A DNA stretch of 64,000 nt, from the NCBI GenBank assembly GCA_963854835.1, contig OY978525.1, positions 71,848,128-71,912,127 on the forward strand, given 5' to 3'. The notes under the pieces were generated by a model. It did no database searches. It was not told the DNA's origin and worked only from the letters and a program-made list of their open reading frames with translations. Shown piece by piece: positions 48,882 to 60,006 of this stretch. Position 1 is the stretch's first letter. Each line of letters starts with the position of its first letter. The position numbers and the translations under genes are program-made. Source of the DNA: Megamerina dolium. Taxonomy: Eukaryota > Arthropoda > Insecta > Diptera > Megamerinidae.

Positions 48882-49108
48882 ATTTGTTTATTTCTCTTCT
48901 ATTTTTTGCAGCTGGCTTTGTGATCATCGCTATTTTCATCTTTTGTTGTATTCTCGATGTTTCAATTCTCATTCTGTTCATTTGTTTTCGTTCTATGTCT
49001 AATATTTTCGCATTGTCGAAATCCGCTATGTGTTTGTTCTCTTGTAAATGTTGTCCTAATGCTGTCGTAGTCTTGTTATTCTTTACGTTTGCTTTATGTT
49101 AGACAATT
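48882..49108 (-). pseudogene. Penelope-like element fragment (GIY-YIG domain C-terminus)
   Basis: The minus strand reads TTTALGQHLQENKHIADFDN followed by AKILDIERKQMNRMRIETSR and IQQKMKI. This fits the segment after the GIY-YIG nuclease in Penelope-like retroelements (pattern TAL..H....H.F.F...KIL..E....KR...E...I). No RT is present. The fragment ends at a stop near 48882. Assigned from motif spacing only. Confidence 0.65.
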
Positions 49109-49380
49109 CGTATACTGAACGTTTTTTTAATTATACACATCAATTTATTTAATAGTTGGATAAGTGCGTCCATAATAATAAGTATCTTTTATCGTTGATT
49201 TTATTAAAGAAGCGTTGGTGAAAGAACATTTAATGAAATGAAGTACAACAAAAAGCTGGCGTTTTTTTTGTCATAAAATTCAAGCAAAGTGGAAGAAGTG
49301 TGCTTTAAAAAATAATTGTTTAAAAAATTCCAATTGGCTAAGTTTCAAAGCTTTCGAATTTCCATATCTAGGTGATGTAA
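49109..49380. other. Noncoding stretch
   Basis: AT-rich, no recognisable features before the RTE leader. Confidence 0.5.
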
Positions 49381-51966
49381 GGTTTGGTTGTGTTTTCGCA
49401 AGGTAGCGGGTCTAACTGCCACAACCGGGTGGGGCTAGTGCAATCCTTGTTGATCACATTGCAAGTCAACTCACCGAACGTTACGAAGTTTGTTCTGCGC
49501 GCTATGCGATGGTGCCATAATGTAGATAGTTGTGCTTTCTATGTGAAGTCACCTTAATTTTTCGATGGAAGTCCGGGCAACGTCTTTTGGCACCTGCTAA
49601 AAGGCAGCTAAAGTTAGCGGAGACAATCTCCTCGGTTAGAGGTTGTGCGTTGGGCTTGGGACCACCACACCACATGAAAACCTCCCCCAATGAAAAATGT
49701 GACCGTGTCTCGTATAAGGACTACCTCTTTTGTTGACTATCACCGTAAACAAAATAATAATTACGATAACGGATATGCACTTGGAATGTCCGGTCCCTCT
49801 ATAGGGAAGGTGCCTCTATTCAGCTGGTTGATGTCCTCGACATATATAAGGCTGACATCACCACACTTCAGAAAATGCATTGGACAGGACAGGGTTGCTC
49901 TAAAAGAGCATCCTATGATATCTACTACAGTTACTATGCAGAGAATCACAAACTCGGTTATGGATTTGTTGCCAGATAGACAGCGACATTTTTTCTCGCA
50001 GTTCACACCTGTGAATGAACGGCTGGCAACAATGCGCATAAAGGCCAAATTTTTCAACATTAGCCTAATATGTGCCCACACTCCGATGGATGCGAAGGAC
50101 GATGCAGCCAAAGAGAACTTCTTTCAAGGCTTCGAAGTAGTTTGTAGCCGCTGCCCCCGCCACGATATCAAAATCTTGCTTGGCGACTTCAATGCGAGGG
50201 TGGGCAATAAAGATACCTTTGGTCCAACTGTTGAAAAATTCAGCGTCCACCAGAACACCTCCGATAACGGAATGAGGATGGTAGACTTCGCCGCAGCACG
50301 AAACATGGTAATTAGCAATAACAGATTTCAAAATCTCGACATCCATAGAGCGACGTGGATGTCACGTGATTATCGATGGAAGGCATGCTTCCAGTGTGAT
50401 GGACGTGAAACCGGTCCGTGGTACCAACATCGACTCGGATCACTATCCTGTTGCAGCTAAGGTACGAACCGTTTATGTGTCGCAAAGAACAAACGAAGTC
50501 CCACACAGAGAAAGCTTGATGTCGATGAGCTGCAATCACCAGAGTTGGCATATGCTTTTGCCACTCGACATCGAATCTGCATATGCAGAACACTCCCCCT
50601 CTCGAAGATACATACACACAGTGGACACATATATTCCACTCCATGACTACTGCTGCTAAGGAGGTAATCGGTTACTACCGGCCTCTGAGTAATGAGTGGT
50701 ATGATCAGCGAGCTGTTTAGCACCGGTTCGGAGATATAAGTGTGTGGATACATCTTTCAGTCGAAAGAAGAGGGATTAGGAAAGTGTGTAAGGAGTGTAA
50801 GGATATAAAGATGAGTTGAGACAGTAATGAGACTCGAAAATTCTTAGAGAATCTCAAGATCCTGAGTGGAACTTTTTCATATCGTGACAACAATAAGAAT
50901 CTGGTTACAGATGTCCAGAGTGTACTGATCCTATGGAGGATGATGGCGTAGATGTTCCACCACCCGACCAAGATGAGCTCAAAGAGGGCATTTCTAAACT
51001 GAAAAACAACAAAGCTGCTGATGGTCTTCATGCCGAGTTATTTAAGACTGGAGAAGATGAGTTGCTCACCAGCAAGCTCCAGCTCATAAGTAGAATACGA
51101 TCGGATGAAAGCATGCTCAATAATTGGAGGCTCAGTGTTCTCTGTCCCGTACATAAGAAAGAAGACCCACAATTTGCCCCAAGTACCGTGAAATAAGTCT
51201 GCTTAGCATCGCATACAAGATCTTATCGAGCGTACTGTTTGAAAAATTGGAGCCTATGCTTAACAAGCTTTTTGGACCTTATCAGTGTGGCTTCAGACCT
51301 CGTAAATCCACCATCCTCCAGATTTTCACATTGCTCCAAATCCTACAGAAGACTCAAGACGTATGCTGACGACGTTGACATAATCGGTATGAACACAGAA
51401 GCAGTGCAGCATTCGCAAAGTTAGAAAAGGGGTCGCGTCGGATGGGTCTTACGGCGATGAGTGAACGAGGACAGAACGTCACTATTGATAACTATGCTGT
51501 TGAAGTAGTGAAGGACCTTGTCTATCTTAGAACCAGCATTAACACCAGTAATGACGTCCGCATGAAGATATTGCGAATGATCGCTTTTGCTAGCAGGTGC
51601 TACTTTGAGCTAAGTAAGCAATTGTAAAGTCGAGCCCTCTGTCGAGAAACGCAACCGACACTCTACTAGTTTCTCATCATGCCTGTCCTTACATATGGTG
51701 CCTAAGTTTGGTCAAGATCCACTTTAGATGAGAGAACGCTCGGAGTTTTCGAAAGAGAGGTTCTGCGTAAAATCTTTCGACCTATTTGTGTTGGTGGCGA
51801 GTATCGAATAAGGTACAACGATGAGCTGTATGCAACACCGACATAGTAAAGCGCATTGCTGAGCTGGCTAGGTCTTATCAAGTGAATGGAGAAATACGCT
51901 CCGGCTAAGAAAGTGTTATATTCTGAATCCGCTGGTGGACGACGCAGAAGAGCCAGACTCAACCTT
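49380..51966 (+). pseudogene. RTE-type LINE, decayed second copy
   Basis: A longer 5' leader than the first copy (gcaaggtagcgggtctaact, 49401 onward) is followed by the endonuclease in one main frame (49690-50460: FFSQFTPVNERLATMRIKAK, KILLGDFNARVGNKD). RT pieces then lie in several frames (LKNNKAADGLHAELFKTG near 51000, LCPVHKKED near 51145), and the C-terminal region reaches about 51966. Many stops, and a deletion near 51355 removes the RT palm before TYADDVDIIG. It lacks the 3' tail. Older than the copy at 42.7 kb. Confidence 0.83.
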
Positions 51967-52058
51967 TGTAACATATACATATTGTATTAAGAAAAGGTAA
52001 AAATATATGTTATTCGAATTTTAATACAAATTTAAAACATCTATGATGGAAAATTCCT

Positions 52059-52748
52059 TTAAGGGGCACAACTAGTTTGAAATTTTGAAAATTTCGTTTT
52101 TTTTTTTGTTTTTGCATTTTGTTCATTTATACCTTTAAAAATAACATATTAAAATTTCAAGTGAAAATCTCAAATAGATTCTGAGTTGCAGCCTTCTACA
52201 GAACAGCTGCAATGAACAATGAACTTTTACCTTTAAACGAATTTTTTCTAAAATTATTTTTTTCAAATTTTCTGCAGCTGTAACTTGATAACAAATCATC
52301 CGATCGACTTGGGTCTTCTTTTAGCTTATTTTGTATTTGTTTTTCCATAGAATGACCCTCCAGTTTTATGATTGGATGAAAAATATAATTATGCCAGGCC
52401 AGAAACCATCAGATTTTTCAGCAAGATTTTAATTTTTTTTTTTCCAAAAAACCGCCATTTTGTTGCATTTCATTTTTTTTTACAATCGAGGGCCATTGTA
52501 TAGTAAATATAACCTAGTTTAATAAAATTTTTGGTTTTTTTGATTTCAGGCACTGCGAAGGCTACAATTACTGCAGCAGTGGAAAAACTTTTTTTTGAAG
52601 ACCCAGGAGATAGTGGATAACTTGCTGAAAATCGAATATTTTCATTTGAAAAAATTACTTTGTATTCATTATTTATGCACAAATATATCTGCATAATTTT
52701 AAAACATTCGATGCAATACTTTTTTTTAACAATTCACAAAAATCACCG
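52059..52748. mobile_element. TTAA-type MITE, copy 1 (right end lost)
   Basis: TTAA at 52059-52062 is followed by GGGGCACAACTAGTTTGA. The interior is nearly identical to 56281-56935 with small indels. At 52748 similarity stops just before the region where the right TIR should be; a mariner fragment follows. Confidence 0.87.
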
Positions 52749-53060
52749 TACTAAATAAACTTTTCAGGCAGTTTTGTGATTGCTTGAATCAGTCAAGCAA
52801 TACAGAAGGCTGAAAATGTGAAGAATGTTTATGGTCCTGATACTGTAACAGCCACTCACGTGCAATTTTAGTTTCGTCGATTCCGTTCTGGTAATTTTGA
52901 TGTCAAAGATGCACCACGCTCTAGTAGGCCAATTGTTGAAAATATCGGTAAAATAATGCAAATCGTCGAGTCTGACTGTTATGTAAGCACTGTTTCTATT
53001 GCCCAGGAGCTAAAAATTGCACAAAAAACCGTTTGGAACCATTTTAATAAATAAAACCTT
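52749..53060 (+). pseudogene. mariner transposase N-terminal fragment
   Basis: Reading frames give ISQAIQKAENVKNVYGPDTV, FRRFRSGNFDVKDAPRSSRP, VESDCYVSTVSIAQELKIAQ and KTVWNHFNK, the helix-turn-helix domain of SETMAR-like mariners. It ends at about 53055 with a stop; an RTE copy begins about 50 bp on. A different lineage from the other mariners here. Confidence 0.8.
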
Positions 53061-53109
53061 CAATTTAATGTGAAAATAATGCATTTCCTTTTACTACACC
53101 TAATATATG

Positions 53110-55283
53110 TATACTGTCTACCTGGAATTGAAGTAGCCCACCCTGGAGACTTTAATGCCAGGGAGGACAAGGAAGGTACCTTTGTCCAACTGTCGGTAAA
53201 TTCAGCCTCCACCAAAACACCTCTTATAATAGAATGAGTCTGATCGACTTCACCGCAGCACGAAACATGGTAATTAGTGGTACCAGATTCGAGCATCTCG
53301 ACATCCACAAAGCCACATGGCTGTATCCAGATTAACGTACAAGAAACCAAATTGATCATGTGGTGATTGACGGAAGGCATGCTTCCAGTGTGATGACGTG
53401 AAATCGATCGGTGGTACCAACATCGACTCGGATCACTACCTTGTTGCAGCTAAGGTGCGCACACGTTTATGTGTTGCAAATAACAAGAGAAGTCCCACAC
53501 AGAGGAAGCTCGACGTCAGTAATCTTCGATCACCAGAGACAGCAGATGCATTTGCCACTCGACTATCGGATCTGCTTATGCAGATCCGGTAATCGGTTAC
53601 TACCGGTCTCTGAGGAATGAGTGGCATGATCAGGAGTGTCGCGACGCTACCGCAGAGAAAGACGCAGCCTACAGAAGGACCCTGAGTGCAGGTGCTACAC
53701 AAGCTGTTAAGAAGCGCTACAGAGAGAGAAGTAGTGCGGAGAGACACAAATGTAAGGAGATAGAAATGTGTAGAGACATGAATGAGACTCGAAAATTCTT
53801 TTAGAAAATCAAGCACCTGAGTGGCGGTTTAATTCCCGGAGCCTCTTCTTTTCGTGATGGAAATGGGAATTTGGTTACAGATGTCCATAGTTTACTGAAC
53901 CTATGGAGGGAACGTTACTGAATGGCGATGCTACGAACAGTTCCGCCAGTGGAGGAGATTACCCGATAACCCCAATTACAAATGATGGTGTTGATGTTCC
54001 AGCACCCGACTATGATGAGGTTGAAACGGCCATTTTAAGGCTGAAGAACAACAAAGCTGCAGGTGCTGATGGCCTGTCTGCCGAGTTGTTTTAAACTGGA
54101 GGCGATGAGCTGCTCGCGTGCATGCACCAGCTCATAAGCAGAATATGGTCGGATGAAAGCATGTCTGATGATTGGAGTCTCAGTGTTCTCTGTCCCGTAC
54201 ATAAATAAGGATACCCCACAATTTGCGCCAACTATCGTGGAATAAGTCTCCTGAGCATCGCATACAAGCGATCGTACTGTGTGAAAGGTTGAAGCCTATG
54301 CTTAGCAACTTGATTGGACCTTATCAGTGTGGCTTCAGACCAGGTAAATCCACCATCGACCAGATTTTCATACTGCGCCAAATCCTGGAGAAGACCCAAG
54401 AAAAACAGATCGACACACACCACCTATTTGTTGATTATAAAGCCGCTATCGATGGTCCGGTATGGGATTACTTCTACACAACAATGTCTGATTCCTGCAA
54501 AGCTCATTCGACTTTGTAGAATGACACTGCATAATTCCAGTTGTGCAGTGAAAATTGGGAAGGACCTCTCCGAACCGTTTGGTACCGAACGGGGTTTCAG
54601 ACAAGGTGATTCGTTATTGTGCGACTTCTTCAATCTTATTATGGAGAAAATAATACGAGCTGCTGAGCTACGACATAATGGCTCTATCTTCAACAAAAGT
54701 GTCATGCTGTTAGCGTATGCCGACGATACTGACATAATCGGCATGAACACGCAAGCAGTCAGTGCAGCATTCTCAGAGTTGGAAAGAGAGTCGCGTCGGA
54801 TGGGTCTTACGGCGAACGGTGTCAACAAACAAAGAGCCCCGGCATCTTGTATAGCACATCACTGTTGACAACTACGCTTTTGAAGTACTAAGGGACTTTG
54901 TCTATCTTGGAACCAGCATCAAAAACTGTAATGACGTCAGCCTGGAGATCATGCGTATGGTAACTCTTGCTAACAGGTGTTACTTTGGACTGAGTAAGCA
55001 ATTGAGAAGTCGAGCCCTCTCTCTAAGAACGAAAACTATACTCTACAAGTCTCTCATCATGCTTGTCCTAACATATGGCGCTGAAGCCTGGACAATTTCC
55101 ACCTCGGATGAGTGAATGCTTGGAGTTTTCGAGGTCAACATGACCTAGCCAGCGCAGTCGCTGGATTTTGATGTGCTTTACTATGTCGGCATACAGCTCG
55201 TACAGCTCATGGTAGTACCTTATTCGGTACTCGGCACTAACGCAAATGCATCCAAAGATCTTGCGTAGGACTTTTCTCTCGAA
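53110..55283 (+). pseudogene. RTE-type LINE, third copy, ending in an inverted segment
   Basis: 5' truncated inside the endonuclease (GDFNARE near 53148). Then NIDSDHYLVAAKVRTRLCVA, RT pieces (LKNNKAAGADGLSAELF near 54040; CGFRPGKSTIDQIFILRQ near 54330; TERGFRQGDSLLCDFFN near 54580; LAYADDTDIIG near 54710) and the C-terminus up to STSDE and LGVFE at 55131. The next 150 bases (55132-55283) are the continuation of the element in reverse orientation (FERKVLRKIFGCICV to RLRWLGHV on the minus strand). The remaining 3' end is missing. Several stops and frameshifts. Confidence 0.85.
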
Positions 55284-55294
55284 CAAAACAAAAC

Positions 55295-55790
55295 AAAATG
55301 TCTAATATTTTCTCGTTTCAATTCCTTTTTGTTAGCAGGTATTGTTTCTAAATTTTGAATCATAATTTCTTTAACTTCCTCTGTAATATGTTCATCCAAA
55401 GACGCCGATCCTACATTTGTCTCCGACAGATACCAAAGGTGTCTTTTGGCATTTGCGATATCCTCCTGCATCTGGATAATTGTACAGAAGCTGTAGTAGG
55501 TCCAAATAATTTTTTGGAGCCCATCAACTTACAATTGGCTCTTGCCAAAAGTGAACATAAATCAGATTTTCAATTTGCGTTGAGGCATATTCGATTATTA
55601 AGAAAAAAGGTCTATTTTAAGAGCATATATTGCTTTTGTCATGCACCTTGCCTGGTGCAAAATTCCTGGGATCCTGAGTCGGAAGTCTTATCAGTCCAAC
55701 CCCTAAGTAAAGGAGTGAGAGTTGTAATAACTCTTTGTAGTCTTATCTTTCGTGACTTCCATCTTTATGGACATTTTGAATGTAATTAAT
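55295..55790 (-). pseudogene. Remnant of an unclassified transposon-like protein (HLWYLSE motif)
   Basis: Minus-strand frames give PRNFAPGKVHDKSNICS, then NLIYVHFWQEPIVS, NYLDLLQLLYNYPD and MQEDIANAKRHLWYLSETNV, followed by HITEEVKEIMIQNLETIPA. Order and wording resemble an insect repeat-encoded protein family with the pattern MH.ARWM.KA.Y.LK and HLWYLSE, whose enzymatic role I cannot name. Broken by frameshifts. Confidence 0.45.
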
Positions 55791-56276
55791 CATTGCCACG
55801 CGTTGTTCCTTTAAAAATCCAGATTCCAGGAAGTAGCCTACTTACCTATGTAATATTTGCATAGAAACGGTCAAGCATAAGTACGTTATATTCGGTTATA
55901 CTGCATATTTTTACACTTTATGTTAGAGAAGTGCAATTAATAAGCCGATGTTCTTAGATTTAAGCTCTAGATATATATTTATTGTTGAGTTTCGATGTGT
56001 ACATTTCGGCTGCCAAAATCAAAAGGGAAGATACTAAATGAGAAACGAAACACATCACGTACCAAGCAAAGCAAAAGGCAGCAAGAGAAGTGTCAAACAG
56101 TCGAATGTTGAAATTGAACATACCACACTTGTCAGTTAAGGCTGTGTTTTGCAGTACAATATTACAACACCTCCCCGCAATTTCACATTCGTCTGCTTTA
56201 CACTTGTACAAATTTGAATGCAAAGCAAAAATAGAAAGGATATTAATCGAATGTCATTCCTAAATTTTAGAAGCAT

Positions 56277-56967
56277 TTAAGGGGCACAACTAGTTTGAAA
56301 TTTTGAAAATTTCGTTTTTTTTGTTTTTGCATTTTTTGATAATTTATACCTTTAAAAATAACATATTAAAATTTCAAGTGAAAATCTCAAATAGATTCTG
56401 AGTTGCAGCCTTCTACAGAACAGCTGCAATGAACAGTGAAATCAGTAATTTTACCTTTAAACGCGTTTTTTCTAAAACTAAATTTTTCAAATTTTCTGCA
56501 GCTGTAACTTGATAACAAATCATCCGATCGACTTGGGTCTTCTTTTAGCTTATTTTGTATTTGTTTTTCCATACAATCACCCTCCAGAAACCATCAGATT
56601 TTTCAGCAAGATTTGAATTTTTTTTTCCAAAAAACCGCCATTTTGTTGCATTTCTTTTTTTTTTTACAATTGAGGGCCATTGTATAGGAAATATAACCTA
56701 GTTTAATAAAACTTTTGGTTTTTTTGATTTCAGGCACTGCGAAGGCTACAATCACTGCAGCAGTGGGAAAACTTTTTTTTTTTGAAGACTCAGGAGATGG
56801 ATAACTTGCTGAAAATCGAATATTTTCATTTGATAAAATTACTTTGTATTCATTATTTATGCACAAATATATCTGCATAATTTTAAAACATTCGATGCAA
56901 TACTTTTTTTTAAACAATTCACAAAAATCACCTTTATCCAGGTGGTCAAACTAGTTGTGCCCCTTAA
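56277..56967. mobile_element. TTAA-type MITE, copy 2 (complete)
   Basis: Element 56281-56963 (683 bp) has perfect 18-bp TIRs, GGGGCACAACTAGTTTGA and its reverse complement, flanked by TTAA at 56277-56280 and 56964-56967. TTAA duplication and GGG/CCC ends are those of piggyBac-type transposons. No coding capacity is evident. Confidence 0.92.
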
Positions 56968-57735
56968 TGTCCGCCGGTATTAGCATTAATTTGGTAAGCG
57001 TATCTGCTGGCACGTCCTGGGTCCTAGTATAATGAAATTCAATTGTCCCATCTGTGATTGCATCTCGCACGTAATGATTGCGGGTGTCTAAATGTTTCAG
57101 CCTTCATGATTCCCCACTGTTTTGGCAATTGCATTCGCACTTTTACTGTCGTTGTAGATTTGGACTGGTCCATTATGTTATCACAATTCGGTAAGTAAAT
57201 TTTCAAAGTAAGCAGCATTGACGTCCAGCTTGACGTAATCCATAAATTGTCTTATGTAATTTGCACACCTTGTGCTCTTCCGTGGCAAAACCCTCTGATT
57301 GCTCCATGTAAAAAATTGTGTCTAAATCACCATTAAGATATGCGTTAGACACATTCAGATGATTCAAGGCCGATTGTCTCTTGAGCGCAATCGATAACGT
57401 CAAACGGATTGAGCATAAGTCTCAGAATAGGCTAAAGGTCCTTGTGCCTTCCGCATATCCAAGTAGTACGCCTTCCACAGATTTTGGATCGAATTTGCCG
57501 ATGTTTGCTCCTTTGATGAGGGTGAAACTTTTGGCTCCAATTTCCCTCAAATGTTCAACGTTGGGGTTTTCACCGGTCCACAATTCCTCTGGTGTTTTGT
57601 TTCCGTTATGTTTATTAGGGCATCTATTTCTAATGTACGCAGCTGTATTTATTAGCTCTGCCCATAATGAATCCGGCAGGCCTTTATCTAATTTTATACA
57701 CCTTGCCATTTCGACGATTTGTTCGCTCTGCATCT
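56968..57735 (-). pseudogene. copia pol fragments: integrase C-terminus, RT start, RNase H end
   Basis: Integrase: MQSEQIVEMARCIKLDKGLP, AAYIRNRCPNKHN, KTPEELWTGENPNVEHLREI, VEGVLLGYAEGTRTF (57422-57733). RT: LNHLNVSNAYLNGDLDTIFY, KVCKLHKTIYGLRQAGRQC (57203-57403). RNase H: GPVQIYNDSKSANAIAKT, then HYVRDAITDGTIEFHYTRT and VPADTLTKLI (56968-57180). The RT palm with YVDD is deleted, and pieces lie in different frames. Confidence 0.82.
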
Positions 57736-58076
57736 TTTTGTATCAATTTGCTGCGTAGTTTTCCTGTTATTTCACATTCTTTTTGTAATTTTCTTTCAAT
57801 TCTTTGCATTCATTCAAATTTGCTTGAACATATTCTTCCAAATTCAAATGGACTTGTTCTTTTTCAGCCAATTGTGTTTTATTTTGTCGATTTTCATTAC
57901 ATACTGTCTATATTTGGTTGATAATTTCACTTTTATTTTCAATTTTATTTGAAAATTGCTCTAAAGTCGTCGTCTGAGATCACTTACTGTGTTAATAATT
58001 TGTGTTTCTTTCCGTTGTTTGAAACACAACAGTGTGGAAAAGTATGTTCACATCAGGTTCAACGTATGTGTCCTTT
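57736..58076. other. Stretch with a Lys/Glu-rich minus-strand frame
   Basis: On the minus strand, about 57775-57900 reads QLAEKEQVHLNLEEYVQANL and NECKELKENYKKNVK, a coiled-coil-like segment. It could be copia gag or another element's gag; no zinc knuckle is seen. Confidence 0.35.
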
Positions 58077-58530
58077 TTAATCGTTTATGCCCCAGGAATA
58101 GCAGCAGCGTTGGTTGATATAAATGTACGGGAGTGGGCATATCTGCTGTGTACAGTAAGTACAGTAATCTTTGTGATTTACGAGAAATTTCCTTTTCGTT
58201 AGATAGCTGATGAGCAATGACGAAACATTAGCGGATAGTAAAAGTTTAAGTTTATATATAAGACAGATCCATATTCTCTTCAATAGCCCAGCAGTGGCAA
58301 GACGTAAACTTGGCTACCTAGGTAATGGAATCTTGACTCCAAACCGCATAGGTAAAATTAAGCCCACAGCAATTACAAGATTTATAAATAGTCTAGAATT
58401 GTTTTACTTGGGCAATAGGCGCACAAAAGATCTTTTAGGTCGCAGTGCAAAAATAGCCTGTATAATAATAATAATAATAATAAGACAGACCCTCGTACCA
58501 TACCTTATCGAAAGCTTGAGTGATCATTCG
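58077..58530 (-). pseudogene. Jockey-type RT fragment split by an I-type LINE insertion
   Basis: 58077-58270 reads IYKLKLLLSANVSSLLISYL and TKRKFLVNHKDY. 58481-58530 continues upstream with ITQAFDKVW. Both match the Jockey RTs at 33.9 and 61.3 kb. The interval 58271-58480 is foreign. Confidence 0.8.
58271..58480 (+). mobile_element. I-type LINE 3' end with (TAA)n tail and target duplication
   Basis: The plus strand reads FNSPAVARRKLGYLGNGILT and FINSLELFYLG and ends in (ATA/TAA)n at about 58458-58480. The flanks repeat aagacagatcc (58260-58270) and aagacagaccc (58481-58491), an 11-bp duplication with one difference. The (TAA)n tail resembles I-element ends. Confidence 0.75.
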
Positions 58531-59595
58531 ATTCACCAGGTTTAGTGTGTGGAAGTGCAACTTCCACTACACCAGTGTGTAGTGGAAGTTGAGAGAATAT
58601 ATATTTTTTATACTTGAACCAGCTTGTGTAACACGATATTACTATTCATGCGTGAGGTTGATTGGAGTAATAGTGGGTGAGTGATCAGATCAGAGATCAT
58701 ATTTCGATTCTACAGTAATGTGTTCCATTTGCAAACCTTTAGAGATACCGAAATCTATGAGATCGGGAATCTTTCATCTGTCCGACGGCCAGTAAGTCGG
58801 TTGACCGTTTGATATTATATCAAAGCCGTGGGTTTTTATCACTGCGAATGGTTTTCTACCTTTAGGAGAAATAAGACGAGAGCCCCAGTGGCATTTACTT
58901 ACGGCCAAACATATCAAACAGGTATTTGGTGTAGAGCCCGTAAGATAATCAGCATGTTATTACTAACAACAACAAAATATAAATGTCGAAAATTAGCAGA
59001 ATTGGAAAATATACAAATTAATGATTGGGTTGTGTGAGAAAAATGAAAGTAATTATCATTAATATAAATAAAGTATATTTACCTATGATTTAACATATTA
59101 CAGAACAAAAGCGTGTACAACAGACTTGTTTGGTCATTTACACGATTACAGGGTTTACCCGGCTTTTATACGATTACATGAATCCTACTATTGAATATTA
59201 GCAAACGTGTTAACAAATATATTTAGTTATTATATAGGAACACCACATATTATAAATATTTTGAAGAAATAACATATGTATACACATATTAAAATTAAAA
59301 TTGATTTTGAGTTAAATTGAAAAGTATTATTTTATTCGTATTTATTTAAGATTTATAAGAAAATTATAGATAGTTACTGTTTTCATTTGCATAAAATTGC
59401 TTTATATCTATCAAGATGGAATATTGTTTGAGATGATCATTTATAAATTACACCTTATTTTCTTATACAACTGAGCTGCTTTTACGCTGTTTTCAAATGA
59501 CGTTTATTTTTAAGTACTTCAAAAATGTATTTTATTTTTAAGTACTCGCAAAATGTGATTACAAAATGCAATTCAACCAGGAATAGGAAATATCG
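58531..59595. other. Noncoding stretch with a perfect 14-bp hairpin
   Basis: 58559-58590 is a perfect 14-bp stem (AACTTCCACTACAC) with loop CAGT. No gene is recognised from there to 59595. Confidence 0.6.
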
Positions 59596-59600
59596 ATCTT

Positions 59601-59955
59601 TTGATTCTTTGTGGTAAAATTGCGATGTTAATCGGTGCAAAATTATTTCTTATCAACGAAAATGGGGGAAAAAAGAAGAAAATATCACTGGGAAAACGAG
59701 ATCGAGTAATTGTTTTGAAAAAAACAGTCAAATCACAGCGCCATATTGCAAAATTGGTCAGGATTTCACAAACATGCGTTGCAATCATTTTGAAGTAACG
59801 TTGACAGAACCTCTGTGGAAGAACAGGAAAAATAAATAAATATGATGATCGTTGAATATTGGCTATAAGTAATCAAAACCTATTGAAAATTGCTCCTGAG
59901 ATTGTAGCTGAAACAAACACAACTTTACCTGCAACGATCTGATTTAAATTGAAAA

Positions 59956-60006
<51 letters not shown>

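Larger units (their letters stand above)
55921..57735 (-). mobile_element. Ty1/copia element remnant: 3' LTR and shortened pol, with a nested MITE
   Basis: The LTR at 55921-56169 starts TGTTAGAGAAG and ends ATTACAACA. The adjoining ctccccgc (minus strand GCGGGGAG) is a polypurine tract, fixing the minus orientation. Upstream on the minus strand come RNase H end, RT and integrase pieces; a 683-bp MITE sits between LTR and RNase H. No 5' LTR or gag is recognised. Confidence 0.8.

Noticed and set aside
55132..55283. Twin-priming inversion of an RTE
   Set aside because: Twin priming inverts the 5' part and keeps the 3' tail; here the 3' part is inverted and the tail is missing.
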